From a virus: DNA of 27,764 nt. Each line of letters starts with the position of its first letter. Position 1 is the first letter of the stretch. Shown piece after piece: positions 1-7,965 of this stretch. The translations under genes and the position numbers were made by a program. The notes beneath the pieces are model-generated. The model saw nothing but the letters and a program-made list of their open reading frames with translations. It had not been told where the DNA came from and did not search any database. The stretch covers positions 488 through 28,251 of the IMG/VR virus record IMGVR_UViG_3300029893_000053. One strand, given 5' to 3'.

Positions 1-477
1 GGACACTTTGTTGTAATGCCCAACATAGAGCTCGCCGTACTTCATGTACGACTCTTTGAGACCGCTGTATACGACGCGAACGCCGTAATCCTTGCAGTGA
101 AGCTGTTCCGCCAAAGACAAGCCCTCAAGTCCATGCAATGAGCGGGCGTTCTCGATGATGTAGTTTTGGAATCGATGCTCATGATTCCCGTACACATAGT
201 GGATCTTGCAGTCCTCGCCCACAGTCGCCCGTAGTTTTGCGAGAAATGCCCTCCCCTCTTTGATTTCTTCAACCATAGATACTTCCTTGAACGGATCATT
301 GACGAAACGTCCAACCGTCTGGCAGTCCAGAAGGTCGCCGTTAATGATGACCACGTCCGGGGAAAACCATTTCAAAAAATCAAACAGGAGCCGAACAACC
401 TTCACATCATGGAAGGGAATGTGCACGTCGTTGATAACGACGCACTTTTCGTAGCTAGCTTGAGTCGGAGCTTTCAT
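1..477 (-). CDS. Calcineurin-like metallophosphoesterase, partial
   Basis: The frame is open from 477 to the left edge with no stop, so the C-terminus lies outside the window. It shows the metallophosphoesterase metal motifs in order: D-x-H in NDVHIPFHD near residue 20, GDxxD in NGDLLD near residue 50 and GNHE in YGNHEHR near residue 95. These families bind two metal ions and hydrolyse phosphomonoesters or diesters; the phage substrate is unknown. The start was set at 477 because AAAGGAGG lies six bases upstream; an in-frame ATG at 483 sits directly on the ribosome site and is less likely. It overlaps the upstream zinc-ribbon gene by 23 bases and is the last readable gene of the late operon. 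Confidence 0.85.
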   Translation of the reverse strand, partial: MKAPTQASYEKCVVINDVHIPFHDVKVVRLLFDFLKWFSPDVVIINGDLLDCQTVGRFVNDPFKEVSMVEEIKEGRAFLAKLRATVGEDCKIHYVYGNHEHRFQNYIIENARSLHGLEGLSLAEQLHCKDYGVRVVYSGLKESYMKYGELYVGHYNKVS

Positions 478-619
478 TTTCATCCTCCTTTGTTATGAGT
501 TTATACCGCCGTATAACCTCGCATGCCTCGCACAGATAGTAGTAGAGGGTGAAGCAAGAAAAGACTCGCTTCATCCCTCCACCACATACTGGGCAATGAA
601 ATGTTACTTCCGTTGCCAT
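455..619 (-). CDS. Small zinc-ribbon protein, 54 aa
   Basis: An unbroken short frame begins at ATG 619, two bases after an excellent AGGAGGGG ribosome site, and ends at TAG 455. The protein has two CxxC knuckles, C9/C12 (CPVC) and C30/C33 (CEAC), the pattern of a one-zinc ribbon, followed by a charged tail ending in several serines. It contains no other recognisable domain. It overlaps the start of the phosphoesterase by 23 bases, which suggests translational coupling. Binding of zinc is inferred from the cysteine spacing; the biological role is unknown. Confidence 0.7.
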   Translation of the reverse strand: MATEVTFHCPVCGGGMKRVFSCFTLYYYLCEACEVIRRYKLITKEDENESSDSS

Positions 620-639
620 AACCCCTCCTTGATTGTGTG

Positions 640-828
640 TCAGACAAGGTACAGGGGCGACAGAATTGAACCAACCACAGCGAAGATCGCCATGTACACC
701 GCATAGAGCGTGCCGGCGATGTATTCACGAAGCGTGAATTGTCGTCTGAATAAGCATTCCCAGACGAACAGTACCAGCAATGCGATGAGTGCAATGCCTG
801 CCACCCATGCCCATAGTCGAGCTACCAT
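640..828 (-). CDS. Small two-helix membrane protein, holin-like size
   Basis: The 62-residue product has two hydrophobic segments, roughly residues 8-26 (GIALIALLVLFVWECLF) and 38-58 (GTLYAVYMAIFAVVGSI), joined by a short basic loop (RRQFTLRE). The ATG at 828 overlaps the stop of the secreted-protein gene by seven bases, and an AGGTG lies just upstream. Size, topology and position near the end of the readable late operon would fit a holin, but no lysin neighbour is visible, so that role is only a possibility. It could equally be a virion or superinfection membrane protein. Confidence 0.6.
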   Translation of the reverse strand: MVARLWAWVAGIALIALLVLFVWECLFRRQFTLREYIAGTLYAVYMAIFAVVGSILSPLYLV

Positions 829-1547
829 CTTGCACCTATGCCTGTTGTGAACCGAAGGGTCTTCGGGTAGGAATAGGTAAGAGTTTGTTCCGTATGGATA
901 AAGCCGATGTCAAACACCAGTATCTTTTGAAACGCTACGCCGTCGTCAGCACCACTATTGGTGTACGGCAACGAGATCGTTTCACCTTCGCCGCCTTCAG
1001 GGTCAAGTAACTTAACCGTGAAGGTGCTTTCTTCGATGTATGCGCGAACTTCATAGCCTGCGCCAACCCTACTTTCTACCTTGAGCTGAAGCCCTTGCCT
1101 CACCGGGAACTTGGTGTTCCATGTGAAGATAGGGATGCTCAATGCCGGTAGGATATAGAAGTCTTTGCGCGTCGTGACCGTCTTGATCGACCCGACCTCA
1201 GCCCCAGACACATCAAGAGTGCCAATACCATCAATAACCAATCCGACTCCGTCAGGAACATGGATTGACTTCTCCTTGGTGGAGAGATGGTAGGAGTCGC
1301 TTGCTGCGAACTCCAGGTGAAATCGGGCAAACTTTTCGAGGTCACTAATCGTGATGATGAAGCCGTCAAACTTTCGCCCTGCACCGTTCCACCCCCAAGT
1401 GTTTTGGAGTGTGATTTCGTGCTCAGGGTGAGTTGCACTCGAGGGGTAAAGGATTTTATCCCAAAACCCTCGTTCTTCAGCAGATGCACCGCTCACCCCT
1501 GCCACAATGGCAACGACGAGGAGCATAGTGAGCAATAGGCGTGCCAT
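822..1547 (-). CDS. Secreted protein of unknown function, 241 aa
   Basis: The start was placed at ATG 1547, because AAAGGAGGGG sits five bases upstream; a longer in-frame version from 1592 would cover the ribosome site. The N-terminus is a classical signal peptide: MARLLL, a hydrophobic core to about residue 19, then a likely cleavage after SGASA near residue 23. The mature part is rich in short alternating hydrophobic stretches, predicted mainly beta, with no catalytic motif or cysteine pairs that I recognise. It is followed by the holin-size membrane gene, overlapping it by seven bases. It may act in the host envelope or on the virion surface; I cannot name a family. Confidence 0.7.
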   Translation of the reverse strand: MARLLLTMLLVVAIVAGVSGASAEERGFWDKILYPSSATHPEHEITLQNTWGWNGAGRKFDGFIITISDLEKFARFHLEFAASDSYHLSTKEKSIHVPDGVGLVIDGIGTLDVSGAEVGSIKTVTTRKDFYILPALSIPIFTWNTKFPVRQGLQLKVESRVGAGYEVRAYIEESTFTVKLLDPEGGEGETISLPYTNSGADDGVAFQKILVFDIGFIHTEQTLTYSYPKTLRFTTGIGARW

Positions 1548-1797
1548 TGTCCCCTCCTTTCTTGATGAGCTCTCGAAGTTCTTTGAGCTCATGTGTGGTA
1601 AATGACCGTTGACTGTTCATGACGATGAAGATGAACTTTTGAACTTCCCCGGTCGTCATGTTTTCAAACAGGTGATGCCATGCCTGATGGAACCACCGAG
1701 GCAGCTTCACGAGATTGTCGGGGTGATCGCTCCCCCGACGACTCCGAGGAGTCTTGTGATGCCACGTCAGCTGATGTTGACTGTTACGCTTCCCCAC
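1477..1797 (-). CDS. Possible HNH-fold small protein (WHHK / AWHHLFEN motif)
   Basis: The start is GTG 1797, chosen because AAAGGAGG lies six bases upstream; a TTG further up would overlap that site. The 106-residue product contains WHHKTPRSRRGS, then DNLVKLP, then FHQAWHHLFENMT around residues 10-55. This order resembles the small HNH-like proteins with an HH-P-SRGG-N-LP-H-WH pattern, but the full set of nuclease residues is not evident, so activity is doubtful. The last 70 bases overlap the next gene in another frame, and the basic cysteine-containing tail may be read only because of that overlap. Function unknown. Confidence 0.6.
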   Translation of the reverse strand: MGKRNSQHQLTWHHKTPRSRRGSDHPDNLVKLPRWFHQAWHHLFENMTTGEVQKFIFIVMNSQRSFTTHELKELRELIKKGGDNGTPIAHYAPRRCHCGRGERCIC

Positions 1798-1936
1798 GGA
1801 TAGCCTCCTTTGCAAGTTGGTATGTTGTTATAAAGAACTGCGCCCCAGCAGCGTAGAAGCACAATACTCCAAAGATTATTGCGCCAGTCCCGATGCCTAG
1901 ACGCAAAAGAACGTCGTCATATTCGTACAGTTTCAC
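1784..1936 (-). CDS. Single-pass small membrane protein, 50 aa
   Basis: A GTG at 1936 has a GGAGG six bases upstream, an ideal spacing that decides the start. The product begins KLYEYDDVLLRL, followed by one hydrophobic helix at about residues 13-38 (TGAIIFGVLCFYAAG), then a charged amphipathic tail ending AKEAIRGEA. The stop at 1784 lies inside the next gene, whose ribosome site is within this coding sequence. It belongs to the group of tiny membrane genes placed between the adhesin and the phosphoesterase. Role unknown; a holin-like or regulatory membrane peptide is possible. Confidence 0.65.
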   Translation of the reverse strand: MKLYEYDDVLLRLGIGTGAIIFGVLCFYAAGAQFFITTYQLAKEAIRGEA

Positions 1937-2141
1937 CAGTAACCTCCGTTGTAGCGGATTTAATTGCTTCTCGTTGTTGGTCTCGCATCTGCACCTTTCC
2001 TGTCAATTCAGCTTTGCGAGTGGTCCAGTACAGGATATTCTTATCGCATTCTTCAATCAGTTTGGTGACCTGGACATCATCAATCTTCTCGTATATCTGA
2101 CCGTCTTTAGCGGTCATTCTCTTTGTGTCTAGTGTTGCCAT
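1917..2141 (-). CDS. Small charged, probably coiled-coil protein, 74 aa
   Basis: The frame begins at ATG 2141, two bases below the stop of the LamG adhesin, with no ribosome site, so it probably depends on translation of the adhesin gene. The sequence is hydrophilic and helical, with a run from about residue 22 to 65 (QVTKLIEECDKNILYW, then AELTGKVQMRDQQREAIKSA) whose heptad-like spacing suggests a coiled coil. There is no signal peptide or membrane segment. Its place directly after the adhesin suggests a tail-fibre accessory or chaperone, which is inference only. Confidence 0.6.
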   Translation of the reverse strand: MATLDTKRMTAKDGQIYEKIDDVQVTKLIEECDKNILYWTTRKAELTGKVQMRDQQREAIKSATTEVTGETVRI

Positions 2142-2142
2142 A

Positions 2143-4974
2143 TTATTTTGTGCTAAATACTCTTAGATACCCTGTATTGCCTCCAGTCTCCACTTCAACC
2201 CAGTCCTGTTCAGTTGCCCCTGTACTTCCTGCGTCCTTAATGCGAAGGCTTTCAGTCTGGAGCGCCATTTCAATTCCACCGTCTCCGTAGATAATGAACT
2301 TATCAGTATCGTTATTGGCGAACTTCATCAATTCAGAAGCAGAAGCAAAGGCGTTAGTAGTGTTGAAGTAAAAGGCATTTCCTACTGCTAGCCCTGCATT
2401 ATAGATAGCAAGGATTTCATCATCAGTAAGAGCATAGTTGTAAAGCATCGCTTGGTCGAGCTGTCCTGTATAGTAACGAGGGAAAGGAGCGTAATCTTGC
2501 GCCCCTAGCACAACCTTCATCGTACTTGCCCCACACGAAACTGTTGTGGTAGTTGCCGTTCCTACGGACACCCCATCAACAAATAACTCAGACCCCGTCC
2601 CTTCTGTGAACCTCGCTGCGACCATGTGCCAATTTCCGTCGTTGTAAGAGCTTGATGAAATAATATTATTAGCACTTCCGCTTGAAGGCTTATGCGAATA
2701 ATTTATCTTGTCGTTCGCATCAAATCTCAATAGCCAACCTGGTGTAATACCGTCGTCGTACTTACTAAAGAAGATGGCGTTCGTTGAGAAATTTGTTGAA
2801 GTCTTTACCCAAATGATAGCGGTATAACTTCCCGTGAAATCAAGCGTGTCGTCGTCTGCAATCTCAACTTTCGCACTTGTTCCGTTAAAGGTAAGCCCGT
2901 TATCTCCTGTGTATCCAAAGGCTCCACTACCTGTCCAAGTAGCGTCCGTGATTGTCCCATTATTCCCTTCTGCTGAACTGTCAGTTGCTGTTGTCCCCGA
3001 TCCGTCATCAAGTTTCAAATGAAGTACCTGCCCTCCTCCTTTAAGTCCATTGATGTAATCATTTTTCATCTCAGTTGCTGTTCTTACATCGTTATACAAA
3101 ATAGCATTATCAATAATACCATCAAAGTCAAAGTTGGGGTCAACCACGCCACCATCAGACGTACGAACGCCAAGCATTAAGCTGCTTGCACCCGACCCTA
3201 CACTGCGGTCTCCAGTCGCTGTAAATGTTCCACTCGCATCAGCTACACCATTGATGTACAACACCCAATTATCGCCGTCAATAGTAAATGCAACATGATA
3301 CTGTGTCCCAGCCACAAGTGTTGTTGTGCTATATACTTTTTGAGCCCCTGTGATATAATTGTCAGCTACGCCAAGTGAGAGCTTGCTGTTCGTAATACCA
3401 AATGAGAACGGCACATGAGCACCCGTCGTCGTATTACGACGAAGCTCTATTATGGTGTAATTTTGTATCCAGTCAGAAGGAGCTGTCCCCGTTACACTCT
3501 CTGGCGTAATCCACGCCTGGAAGGAAATAGCATCAGACAATGTCTGTAGTTCTGCTGGTAGCGTTGTATTCAAATACACCGTCACATAATCCGTGTCTAA
3601 GGACGATTCAAGGTTAAGGGCGTAGTCGCCTGTATAGCCAAATAAGCCAGTGGTAAAGCCTGAGCCACTAATCGCCCCGTGGTTATTCCCTACATAATCA
3701 GCAATGAAGGTTGATTGCGATTGACGATAGCGACGCATAATTTCATCAGCGCTCGGTACTGCGTCAAGCATAGAAAAGTAAGCGATATGACCGTATGCTG
3801 ACCCTATTTGCCCTGATTGACGAACACCTCGACCAAGATGCATATAGTGATTGATAGCTCCGCTTAAGTCAGCAAACCAATCCCCATCATTAGAACCACG
3901 ATATACAGTCAAAGTTTCTTCAACTCCATTTAAATATATTCTATAGCCACTCCCCGTAGACGCAAATACGACATGATACCACGTGTTATCGGATAAACTT
4001 GTTGAACCTAAAATTTGATTGTCGTTTGCGTCGTTATTTGCTTTGTACGAGCGAAGATATAAACGGCTATTACCCGCTGGCGCCCATGAGCCTCCAAGGG
4101 CATATCCAAACATCATTAATTCAACATCACTCCCTGACGACGAATATGTTGCAATCGTCGTTCCCGTCGTTGCTGTTGCTGTCTTAAACCAAAACTCAAG
4201 AGCTCCCGATTGTTGCGTCTTTCCAATGTTAACCGTATCAACACGAGCATAGTCCGTGCTTGTATCAAAGTGTAAACTATTTCCACTCGCAAAAGGAGTT
4301 TCGCTGCTCCACACTGCACCAGTAATTGCTGCGTCATTGTTGTTGTTCGTCGCGTCATCAAGAGTTGTTCCGCTTCCTTCAGTAAACTTATATGCAAGCA
4401 AACAATTAGCGTCATTAGCAACATCAGGCTGAACCCCGTTATCATCCATCTTCCAATAACTCACCACACCAGCATCTGCTGTACTCGGAACACTCTGCGT
4501 TGTTGTGCTTGGTGGCGTTCCCTCTCCTGTTACTGCGCTCTCAAAGCTAATCTTATCCGCACTATCAGTTGTTTTGATTTTATACCCCTGCGTATCTAAA
4601 TCTCCCCCAAGCTGTGGCGTGGTATCTTCTACGACGTTGGCTAGTTTTGCGTCTAATGCTGTCTGCAAGTCCGTTTGGTCGGACAGGGTTCCTGTTATAG
4701 AACCCCATGTCCCACCAGACGCTATGGTTGATGCAATCCATTTGCTCGTTGCGTTATCCCACGTCAAAGCCTGCCCATCAGTTGGGCTGCCCGCATTCAC
4801 ATCGTTGAGATCATTCAAATTAACAGACGAGAAGTCTATTTTAATTCCAGAGCTTGTTCCGCCAACCTTCTCCCACGCCAAAGTGTCTGTATTCCAGTAA
4901 TACAGGTTAGCCTTTTTATGGCCAGACGAAGAGTCGTGCTCACGTCGGATAATTTCAGGGATTTCAGCCTTCAT
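2143..4974 (-). CDS. Triple-LamG receptor-binding / tail adhesin, 943 aa
   Basis: Residues 1-50 form a short module (PEIIRREHDSSSG ... YYWNTDTLAWEKV) shared with the separate protein just upstream. Residues 50-160 carry a phage-fibre style linker with LNDLNDV, GTLSDQTDLQTALDAKL and TTPQLGGDLDTQG. Three concanavalin-like LamG units follow at about 190-418, 430-640 and 649-862. Each has the W-x-H-V or Y-H-V strand, a LYINGV / IYLNGV / LFVDGV hairpin, and a closing ID.A.LYN.. / LDQAMLYNYALTDDEI strand. The last 80 residues resemble fibre-tip segments. LamG folds bind glycans, so this is the likely receptor-binding protein. It starts at ATG 4974, overlapping the previous stop as ATGA. Serine, threonine and asparagine content is high, as in other virion adhesins. 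Confidence 0.85.
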   Translation of the reverse strand: MKAEIPEIIRREHDSSSGHKKANLYYWNTDTLAWEKVGGTSSGIKIDFSSVNLNDLNDVNAGSPTDGQALTWDNATSKWIASTIASGGTWGSITGTLSDQTDLQTALDAKLANVVEDTTPQLGGDLDTQGYKIKTTDSADKISFESAVTGEGTPPSTTTQSVPSTADAGVVSYWKMDDNGVQPDVANDANCLLAYKFTEGSGTTLDDATNNNNDAAITGAVWSSETPFASGNSLHFDTSTDYARVDTVNIGKTQQSGALEFWFKTATATTGTTIATYSSSGSDVELMMFGYALGGSWAPAGNSRLYLRSYKANNDANDNQILGSTSLSDNTWYHVVFASTGSGYRIYLNGVEETLTVYRGSNDGDWFADLSGAINHYMHLGRGVRQSGQIGSAYGHIAYFSMLDAVPSADEIMRRYRQSQSTFIADYVGNNHGAISGSGFTTGLFGYTGDYALNLESSLDTDYVTVYLNTTLPAELQTLSDAISFQAWITPESVTGTAPSDWIQNYTIIELRRNTTTGAHVPFSFGITNSKLSLGVADNYITGAQKVYSTTTLVAGTQYHVAFTIDGDNWVLYINGVADASGTFTATGDRSVGSGASSLMLGVRTSDGGVVDPNFDFDGIIDNAILYNDVRTATEMKNDYINGLKGGGQVLHLKLDDGSGTTATDSSAEGNNGTITDATWTGSGAFGYTGDNGLTFNGTSAKVEIADDDTLDFTGSYTAIIWVKTSTNFSTNAIFFSKYDDGITPGWLLRFDANDKINYSHKPSSGSANNIISSSSYNDGNWHMVAARFTEGTGSELFVDGVSVGTATTTTVSCGASTMKVVLGAQDYAPFPRYYTGQLDQAMLYNYALTDDEILAIYNAGLAVGNAFYFNTTNAFASASELMKFANNDTDKFIIYGDGGIEMALQTESLRIKDAGSTGATEQDWVEVETGGNTGYLRVFSTK

Positions 4975-5120
4975 GCGGTGATTTTGATACCGTTATTTGT
5001 TCCACTGAGCTTGTTCCATTGAAGATCGTTGGTGTCCCAATAGTACGCGTCTTGTTTAATGTTTCCAGAGTCGCTATCGTGCTCCTCTCGGTGTATTTCT
5101 GGTACTTCTGCTTGCGTCAT
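4971..5120 (-). CDS. Stand-alone copy of the adhesin N-terminal module, 49 aa
   Basis: This short gene is joined to its neighbours by ATGA overlaps at both ends. Its product, beginning TQAEVPEIHREEHDSDSG and containing YYWDTNDLQWNKL and NNGIKI, matches the first 45 residues of the adjacent LamG adhesin (AEIPEIIRREHDSSSG, YYWNTDTLAWEKV, SSGIKI) at most positions. It is therefore a paralogue made of only that module. The adhesin N-terminus normally attaches a fibre to the particle, so the free module could be a plug, adaptor or assembly partner using the same site. There is no ribosome site; translation is probably coupled. Confidence 0.75.
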   Translation of the reverse strand: MTQAEVPEIHREEHDSDSGNIKQDAYYWDTNDLQWNKLSGTNNGIKITA

Positions 5121-5287
5121 ACTTTACGTGTTTCGTTTCTTAGCTGTGTTTCCACCGCTTCAAGAGCAAGCACCATGTCACCTTCGTAGTATTCTTCAAG
5201 TAATTCGGCAAACTTCTCAAAGGTAAATTCTACGTACACTTTCCCATCCTCATAAATGATTGCTGGGCGTAATTTAGGCTGCTTCAT
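5117..5287 (-). CDS. Small hypothetical protein, 56 aa
   Basis: The gene starts at ATG 5287 in an ATGA overlap with the upstream gene and ends in another ATGA overlap at 5117. The product has an N-terminal beta part (LRPAIIYEDGKVYVEF) followed by an acidic helix (KFAELLEEYYEGDMVLALEAVETQL) and a basic end. No family is recognised. The perfect coupling on both sides argues that it is real and made in step with the fibre genes. It may be an assembly accessory, but nothing in the sequence proves this. Confidence 0.65.
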   Translation of the reverse strand: MKQPKLRPAIIYEDGKVYVEFTFEKFAELLEEYYEGDMVLALEAVETQLRNETRKV

Positions 5288-5670
5288 AGTTCCATTGCTT
5301 TAATTTGCCCTTGTATTGCCTGTTCTTGTCGTTGTAGCGCAAGATATGTCCAAACCCTTGAAATACGCTCAGTCCCTACATGCTTTCCAATCTTGAGTTC
5401 TACCTCTTGCAACGCAGGTGTTATGTCTTCTTGTGTGTGATCAAGCACCCAGTCATAAATATCACGAGCCTGCTTTAATTCTTTCATTGATGCCCCCTCA
5501 TGAACGCCAAAGTATCGCATAAGCTGAAACGCCCGGATGTCATTATCAAACTCCGCGCGCTCAACAATCCACCCATATCGCTCACCATCACTCTCACTAA
5601 ACCCATAATCCTCCAGCGTATCTGGAGTGGCTTCGAGTGATTTCACTACTTGGGCGTGTTCAAGTATCAT
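5284..5670 (-). CDS. Hypothetical helical protein, 128 aa
   Basis: The product is soluble and largely helical, with acidic N-terminal two thirds and no membrane segment, cysteine or catalytic motif that I recognise. Distinct stretches are DTLEDYGFSESDGERYGW, then FQLMRYFGVHEGASMKELKQA and a C-terminal glutamine-rich helix (LALQRQEQAIQGQIKAM). It starts at ATG 5670 overlapping the glycosyltransferase stop and ends overlapping the next start, both as ATGA, so it belongs to the same translational chain. It lies between a glycosyltransferase and the fibre genes, so a virion or tail-completion protein is possible. Confidence 0.65.
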   Translation of the reverse strand: MILEHAQVVKSLEATPDTLEDYGFSESDGERYGWIVERAEFDNDIRAFQLMRYFGVHEGASMKELKQARDIYDWVLDHTQEDITPALQEVELKIGKHVGTERISRVWTYLALQRQEQAIQGQIKAMEL

Positions 5671-7964
5671 AGGTTGAAGTATTTAGTCCATTTCTCAGCT
5701 ACCGTATCCCAGTCATGCGTCTTGATAACCCACTCTTTCATTGCCTTGCGGTCAAACGAGTCGTTGTTACGCAACGCCGTTACCGCAGATTCAATCATTT
5801 CAGATTGCGCGTCTTTGTCGGAGTAAATGCTATCCGTGTCGATCTTCAATCCAAACTGTACCGTTTCATCGAGCGCAGCAAAGGTTGTTGTCACAGGAAT
5901 TGCACCCGCCATTTGAGCCTTAGCCGCTGAAATACAGTGGATTTCGTAAAATTCCGTAGGATAGAAGAACACCGAGGCTTCTTGATACTTCTTTGCAATC
6001 TCGAAGTGTCCAATGCGTCCATGCGCTGTAACACCATCAGTTTCCTCAATCAGCTTCACGAGCTTCTGCTTCCACGCCATCATGTCAGCGTCGTTGGAAT
6101 ACATCTTGTCAAAGGTGTTCCAGCCGTAGTACCAGTCAAGCGTTGCCTGCGGTACTTGCTTTTTAATCTCCTTAAAGAGCTTAATTGCGCACTCAAGTCC
6201 TCGATCTGGGCTTGAGGTGTAAATCATCTTGTAGGGCTTGCGCTCTACATCTCCGTCAAACTGTGACGGGTCAACCCCATTAGGAATAATGACGAACTTC
6301 TCGTCAGGAACCTCTGGGAAAAGGTCTCTATGCGCCTTACTCTTGACCATGATTTTGTCAATCTTCGCAAGGCGTTCTTTGGTAAACTCACCGGCAGGAA
6401 TAACGTCATGCAGATCAACAAGAACCGTTTTTGCGTTGATACCGAGGTCTACAAAGACCGGGTGTCGCCACAAAACCAAGACATCAAACTTGTCTCGAGG
6501 GTTCCATGACCAAAAAGGCTTCCATTTAATACCGTTCTGCTCAAACTCTTTGTTTCCACACGAGTTATAGACAGTCACGTCATACCCAGCCTTCGCCCAA
6601 CGTGTAGCAAGATGAATAACCGCTTCTTCAGAGCCACCAATACCCGTCTTGAGCGAGTCTGGCGACCAGTTATCAACCGTTTCAGAGCAAAAGATTGTCA
6701 CCTCTTTGCCTGTTGTCTCTGTTTTTACAAAGTGAACGTTGCGCAAATGCGTAGCCATCGGATGGTGCTTAAACTCATCCGGCAAGCTCTCAAGAACCTC
6801 GGCTATTTCTTCTTTTGTAGTCGCTTCTTTAGCTTTTTCAAGAAGCTTCGTAACCGCTTCAAGGTCTTCAACCTCTTTTTTGATTTCGGCATGTACTCTT
6901 TTTAATTCTTTGTTCTTAGGGAAATGCTCAACAGCTTTTGCAAGGCACTCTAACGCCTTTTCAGGCTCTCGGTTCAGGTAATATACCTTCGCAAGTAGCT
7001 GTAATGGGATTAAATCGTACGTTCGAGGGTTGTATGCAATGATCTCGTCTGTTGGTGGGCGCAATTTCATCCCCTCCAAGAGGTAAAATTTGGCGTGTTT
7101 GAGCTTCTTTTCAATAAAAGCAAGGTGGCCAAGGCCAATCCATGCATCTGGATACCAAGGGCGAATACCAAGGGCGTGTAATTCGGCTTCATAAGCGTCG
7201 TCGTAACGCTTCAAGGATGTATACGCAGTCGCCAAACGGTCGTATGCAATATATTTCTCCTCGTCACTATTGCTTCTGCCAATAAACTCATACCAAGCAT
7301 CAATCGCTTCTTCAAAACGGCCGTTCATCATGTATGAATTGGCAAGGTTCCACCATACACGAGGGTCGTCTGGTCGTTTCTCAATCCAATCCTTAGCAAT
7401 TTCAAGGTTTCGAGTTCGAGAATCATCAATATCCTTCTTGTCAGGCTGGTGAATACGCTCAAAAACCGTGGTATATACACTCCCAATCTGGCGTTCTGAG
7501 GTAAAATCTTCATGAATACCAACCCCAGACCACTTGATAGCCCCGTTGTTCTTGATGATCATCGTCTTGAGGTGGCGAACAATACAGTCCCCATCCTCAT
7601 TGAAGTCATAAAAATAATCAGAAACAACGGCATCCTTGTCGGCAACGTCTTCTCGTTGCAGCAGAGGCTTAATAGCGTCTGCATTACGAACAATGTCGTC
7701 TGCATCAAGCCATAAAATCCACTCACCCTTAGCTTGCGAGAAGTTGAAATTGCGTGCCGTGGCAAAATCTCCGTCCCATTTATAGTATGAAATGTGCGCG
7801 CCGTACTTTTGTGCCACCTCTTTACACTGCTTATTACGCCCCGTGATAGTGATACAGATCTCATCAACGTGGTCAGCAACTGTTGCTAGACAGCGGTCAA
7901 GTAATTCTGACTCACGGTCTGTTGGAGCAACAATCATTGCGAGCGAAAGAAATGGTTTACTCAT
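5667..7964 (-). CDS. Three-part glycosyltransferase: GT2 - TPR - GT4
   Basis: Residues 1-200 are a family 2 glycosyltransferase of the TPR-linked type: LSLAMIV near the N-terminus, LDRCLATV, WDGDFATARN, and the nucleotide-sugar motif WLDADD at 85-90. Residues about 200-375 hold tetratricopeptide-like helices (VWWNLANSYMMNGRFEEAI, DAWIGLGHLAF, LQLLAKVYYLN). Residues about 425-765 are a GT-B fold family 4 enzyme: GGSEEAVIHLATRWAKAGYDVTVY, IIPNGVD, YTSSPDRGL, then FFYPTEFYEIHCISAAKAQMAGAIPV with the conserved acidic and glycine-rich sugar-binding loop. Two active sites suggest sequential addition of two sugars. It starts directly after the stop of the 136-residue gene without a ribosome site. 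Acceptor could be a virion protein or a host glycan; the sequence does not say. Confidence 0.85.
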   Translation of the reverse strand: MSKPFLSLAMIVAPTDRESELLDRCLATVADHVDEICITITGRNKQCKEVAQKYGAHISYYKWDGDFATARNFNFSQAKGEWILWLDADDIVRNADAIKPLLQREDVADKDAVVSDYFYDFNEDGDCIVRHLKTMIIKNNGAIKWSGVGIHEDFTSERQIGSVYTTVFERIHQPDKKDIDDSRTRNLEIAKDWIEKRPDDPRVWWNLANSYMMNGRFEEAIDAWYEFIGRSNSDEEKYIAYDRLATAYTSLKRYDDAYEAELHALGIRPWYPDAWIGLGHLAFIEKKLKHAKFYLLEGMKLRPPTDEIIAYNPRTYDLIPLQLLAKVYYLNREPEKALECLAKAVEHFPKNKELKRVHAEIKKEVEDLEAVTKLLEKAKEATTKEEIAEVLESLPDEFKHHPMATHLRNVHFVKTETTGKEVTIFCSETVDNWSPDSLKTGIGGSEEAVIHLATRWAKAGYDVTVYNSCGNKEFEQNGIKWKPFWSWNPRDKFDVLVLWRHPVFVDLGINAKTVLVDLHDVIPAGEFTKERLAKIDKIMVKSKAHRDLFPEVPDEKFVIIPNGVDPSQFDGDVERKPYKMIYTSSPDRGLECAIKLFKEIKKQVPQATLDWYYGWNTFDKMYSNDADMMAWKQKLVKLIEETDGVTAHGRIGHFEIAKKYQEASVFFYPTEFYEIHCISAAKAQMAGAIPVTTTFAALDETVQFGLKIDTDSIYSDKDAQSEMIESAVTALRNNDSFDRKAMKEWVIKTHDWDTVAEKWTKYFNL

Positions 7965-7965
7965 G

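Noticed and set aside
4505-4900. 131-residue plus-strand frame
   Set aside because: Lies fully antisense to the LamG adhesin, has no ribosome site and reads like an antisense shadow.
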